Source: Bin5 sp965218625
Lineage (GTDB): Bacteria > Chloroflexota > Anaerolineae > Caldilineales > Caldilineaceae
Direction: 5' to 3'
NCBI GenBank assembly: GCA_965218625.1
Contig: CBDCLG010000008.1
Coordinates: 169,749 to 233,748, forward strand
DNA: 64,000 bases
Part shown: positions 62,401-64,000 of the stretch, piece after piece
Position numbering within the stretch: the stretch's first letter is position 1
How the letters are laid out: each line of letters begins with the position of its first letter
Notes under the pieces: model-generated
Told to the model about the DNA's origin: nothing
Databases searched by the model: none
What the model saw: only the letters and a program-made list of their open reading frames with translations
Program-made: the position numbers and the translations under genes

Positions 62401-64000
62401 GCCGCCCGGCGCCGTCCTCGACGATCGCCGTGATGCGGTATTCGCCGCCCAGCGTCGCCGCGAAGGAACACGCGGCAAATCCGTGTTCGGTGTCGTGGGG
62501 CGAGGACGCGGCCGTCGTTTTCACGCTACATTCCTGCGCGTCCTGTTCAGTTTCACGCCATTCGCCGTCGCGATAGCCCCATTGCAGCCGGGCCGCGCGC
62601 AGCACGACGGGATGCCCCTTGATGGCGTTGCCGTCAAGGTCCGTCACCACGGCTTCGATGGTCAACGGTTCACCGCCTTCAACAAAGTTGCGGGCCGAGC
62701 GCAGGCCGACATACAGGTCTGCCGGATGGAGCAGGAGGTCGGCGCGGCTGCCCCACGCCTGGCGGTTCAGGTCCATGACGGTGGCCGTGGCGCCGATGCT
62801 CACAGGGAAAGGTCTCACCCCACTATCGCCGCCCAGGAAGTCGATGCGCAGCGTATGAGCGCCGCTCATGTCCGTGCGCGAGATGAACGTTGAACCACCG
62901 AAGCCGTTCGCCCCTTCCTCACCAAAAAAGGAGTCCTCCGGAGGAAGGATACCGGGGACATGATCGAGTGGAATGTAATGGCCGAACTCATCGTAAAAGT
63001 CATAGCCAAAGCCATCTGTGCGCCACCAGGGAGACCACTTGCCGAAGGCAAAGCCGGGCCAGTTCGGAGGGCTGTAGCGGCCCTCACGCGCTTCGACCGA
63101 CCAGTCGACCTCAGCTGCAGCGAGGGGGCCGCCGGCAAAGTAGCTGGCGCTCACCGTCGCCAGCGCGTGACCGCCGGCAATATGGGGGCCTTCGCTGATA
63201 CGCGCGCTGACTTCGAACTCAGGACGACGGAACTCCTGCACCTCAATCGTGTGCCAGTACCTGAACTCTCCGCCCCACCCCAGCTCAATCCTTGCCCGGC
63301 CCAGGTTCATCTCTTCGGGCAGATCGAATTGAAAATCGAAGCCCCCCAGCGGGTTGAGCGGCGCGCTGCCTGCGGCCAACGTAACACCCCCATTGCCCTG
63401 TACACTGTACCTTATCCGGAGCCCTTCGCTGCCTGGAATTAAGGCCACGTCGCCGTCCGGCCCGGCTTTGATCTGCCGCATCCACCCCTTTATGCTCACC
63501 ACCTCTCCAGGCCGGTATATCCCGCGATCGTCGAAGACATAGTATCGAAACTCGTTCCTTTCCTCCCACGGCCTGACTCGACCCCAGGCGCGATCGTCCG
63601 CATACACAAGGAACATAGAGGACCCAGACATACTGAGACGACCTGCCGGCAACAGGGCGGCATCATTTTCTGTTCGGCCGATCAGCATTTTGGCGCCCTG
63701 CGTCCGCGGCAGCCAGGCGATACCATCGTCGCCGGTCGCGACAACATCATTTTCAGGCCATAATGAGAGTTCGACGCCGGACAGCGGCGCGCCGTCCTCG
63801 AGACGGTTGGCCCAGACGAGAAATCCCTCTGCATCGACGAACGCGTCCAGGCCGATTCCGGTTGCCTGTACCCAGCTGATAACCGGCGAAACTTCCTCCC
63901 AGGTAACTTCGAGCTGGAAACCGGTTCCACGTGCAGGATGATATGACCGGTCCCGGCGGGCAGGATCTCGGACAGTTCGATACGCGTCTCGATCAGCTCG
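59407..64000 (-). pseudogene. Alpha-2-macroglobulin family protein, frameshifted and cut by the window edge
   Basis: Transcribed leftward from beyond 64000. The main part lies in three frames: 63930-64000 (ELSEILPAGTGHIILHVEPV); then 63688 and upstream to 62060 (VSPVISWVQATGIGLDAFVD, FDDRGIYRPGEVVSIKGWMR, GSTFISRTDMSGAHTL); then 62080-59407 (YARGRLNLSIPPLSRTLRVD, VVVVDEAILALTGY, thioester YPYGCSEQIASRI, MEEQFPSWYG-like thioester-domain helices). The shift near 62055-62080 is clear; the one near 63900-63930 is probable. Family role: a periplasmic or surface trap that covalently captures attacking proteases through the Cys-x-Glu-Gln thioester. Could be a true pseudogene or assembly errors in a GC-rich region. 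Confidence 0.75.

Noticed and set aside
1..64000. CRISPR arrays, rRNA or tRNA genes
   Set aside because: No regularly spaced repeats, no rRNA-like stretches and no T-arm-like GTTCRANYC element with a foldable context were noticed. A small tRNA could still be missed by eye.

Overview
The window looks like a GC-rich Chloroflexota genome (Caldilineae/Anaerolineae-like). This is inferred from gene content, not from a marker gene: an LplABC-type sugar transporter beside GH127-type glycosidases, ThuA-like and MDR dehydrogenases, large secreted leucine-rich-repeat proteins, a one-polypeptide histidine kinase/receiver/winged-helix regulator, and an alpha-2-macroglobulin. Several AT-richer blocks and many gene fragments show repeated horizontal transfer and rearrangement.

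Layout. 1-2.7 kb: the 3' part of a YhaN/Rad50-like ATPase, followed in frame by the dead remnant of a RecB-type nuclease domain. 2.9-6.2 kb: an SH3-domain lipoprotein, a broken LVIVD beta-propeller gene fused to an ectopic 66-bp copy of a dehydrogenase gene, and a DUF6338-like membrane protein with a tiny proline-rich partner. 6.5-19.8 kb: a divergent carbohydrate-use regulon. Dehydrogenase, GH127 and a GH20/GH67-like enzyme run leftward. Two permeases, a binding lipoprotein, ThuA-like protein, dehydrogenase and propeller glycosidase-like protein run rightward. A decayed IS1595-type element with recognisable ends sits between the two arms. 19.8-25.8 kb: two divergent LRR proteins, the second fused to a trypsin-like protease.

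26.0-44.2 kb: a type I restriction-modification locus (hsdM, hsdS, hsdR) packed with passengers. Between hsdM and hsdS lie a DUF6978-like/DUF1828-like pair and an ietAS ATPase/subtilase pair. Between hsdS and hsdR lie a GHKL ATPase/STAS-like/PIN cassette, a YgiT remnant, a stand-alone HsdR-N-like nuclease, BrnT/BrnA, and an AAA ATPase/DUF4276 pair. Fragments of hsdM and hsdS left between the modules record how it was assembled. 44.2-49.9 kb: a fragment of the downstream kinase gene, a second copy of the ATPase/STAS/PIN cassette (about 1.93 kb, collinear with the first), an HsdS fragment, an AT-richer Cdc48-like AAA/DUF6414 pair with its own promoter and a terminator ahead of it, and a truncated DUF2971 gene.

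50-64 kb: a hybrid sensor kinase/regulator, an ankyrin-LRR secreted protein, a decayed secreted-protein pseudogene, a zinc-finger/terminase-like protein, a BT4734/VirE-N-type (primase-associated) protein followed by a perfect palindrome and a repeated 10-mer, and a frameshifted alpha-2-macroglobulin gene running off the right edge.

The strongest candidate for an undescribed system is the duplicated GHKL-ATPase/STAS-like/PIN operon: it pairs anti-sigma-style partner-switch proteins with a PIN ribonuclease and was placed twice in one defence island as a complete transcription unit. The AAA-DUF6414 and DUF6978-DUF1828 pairs come next.
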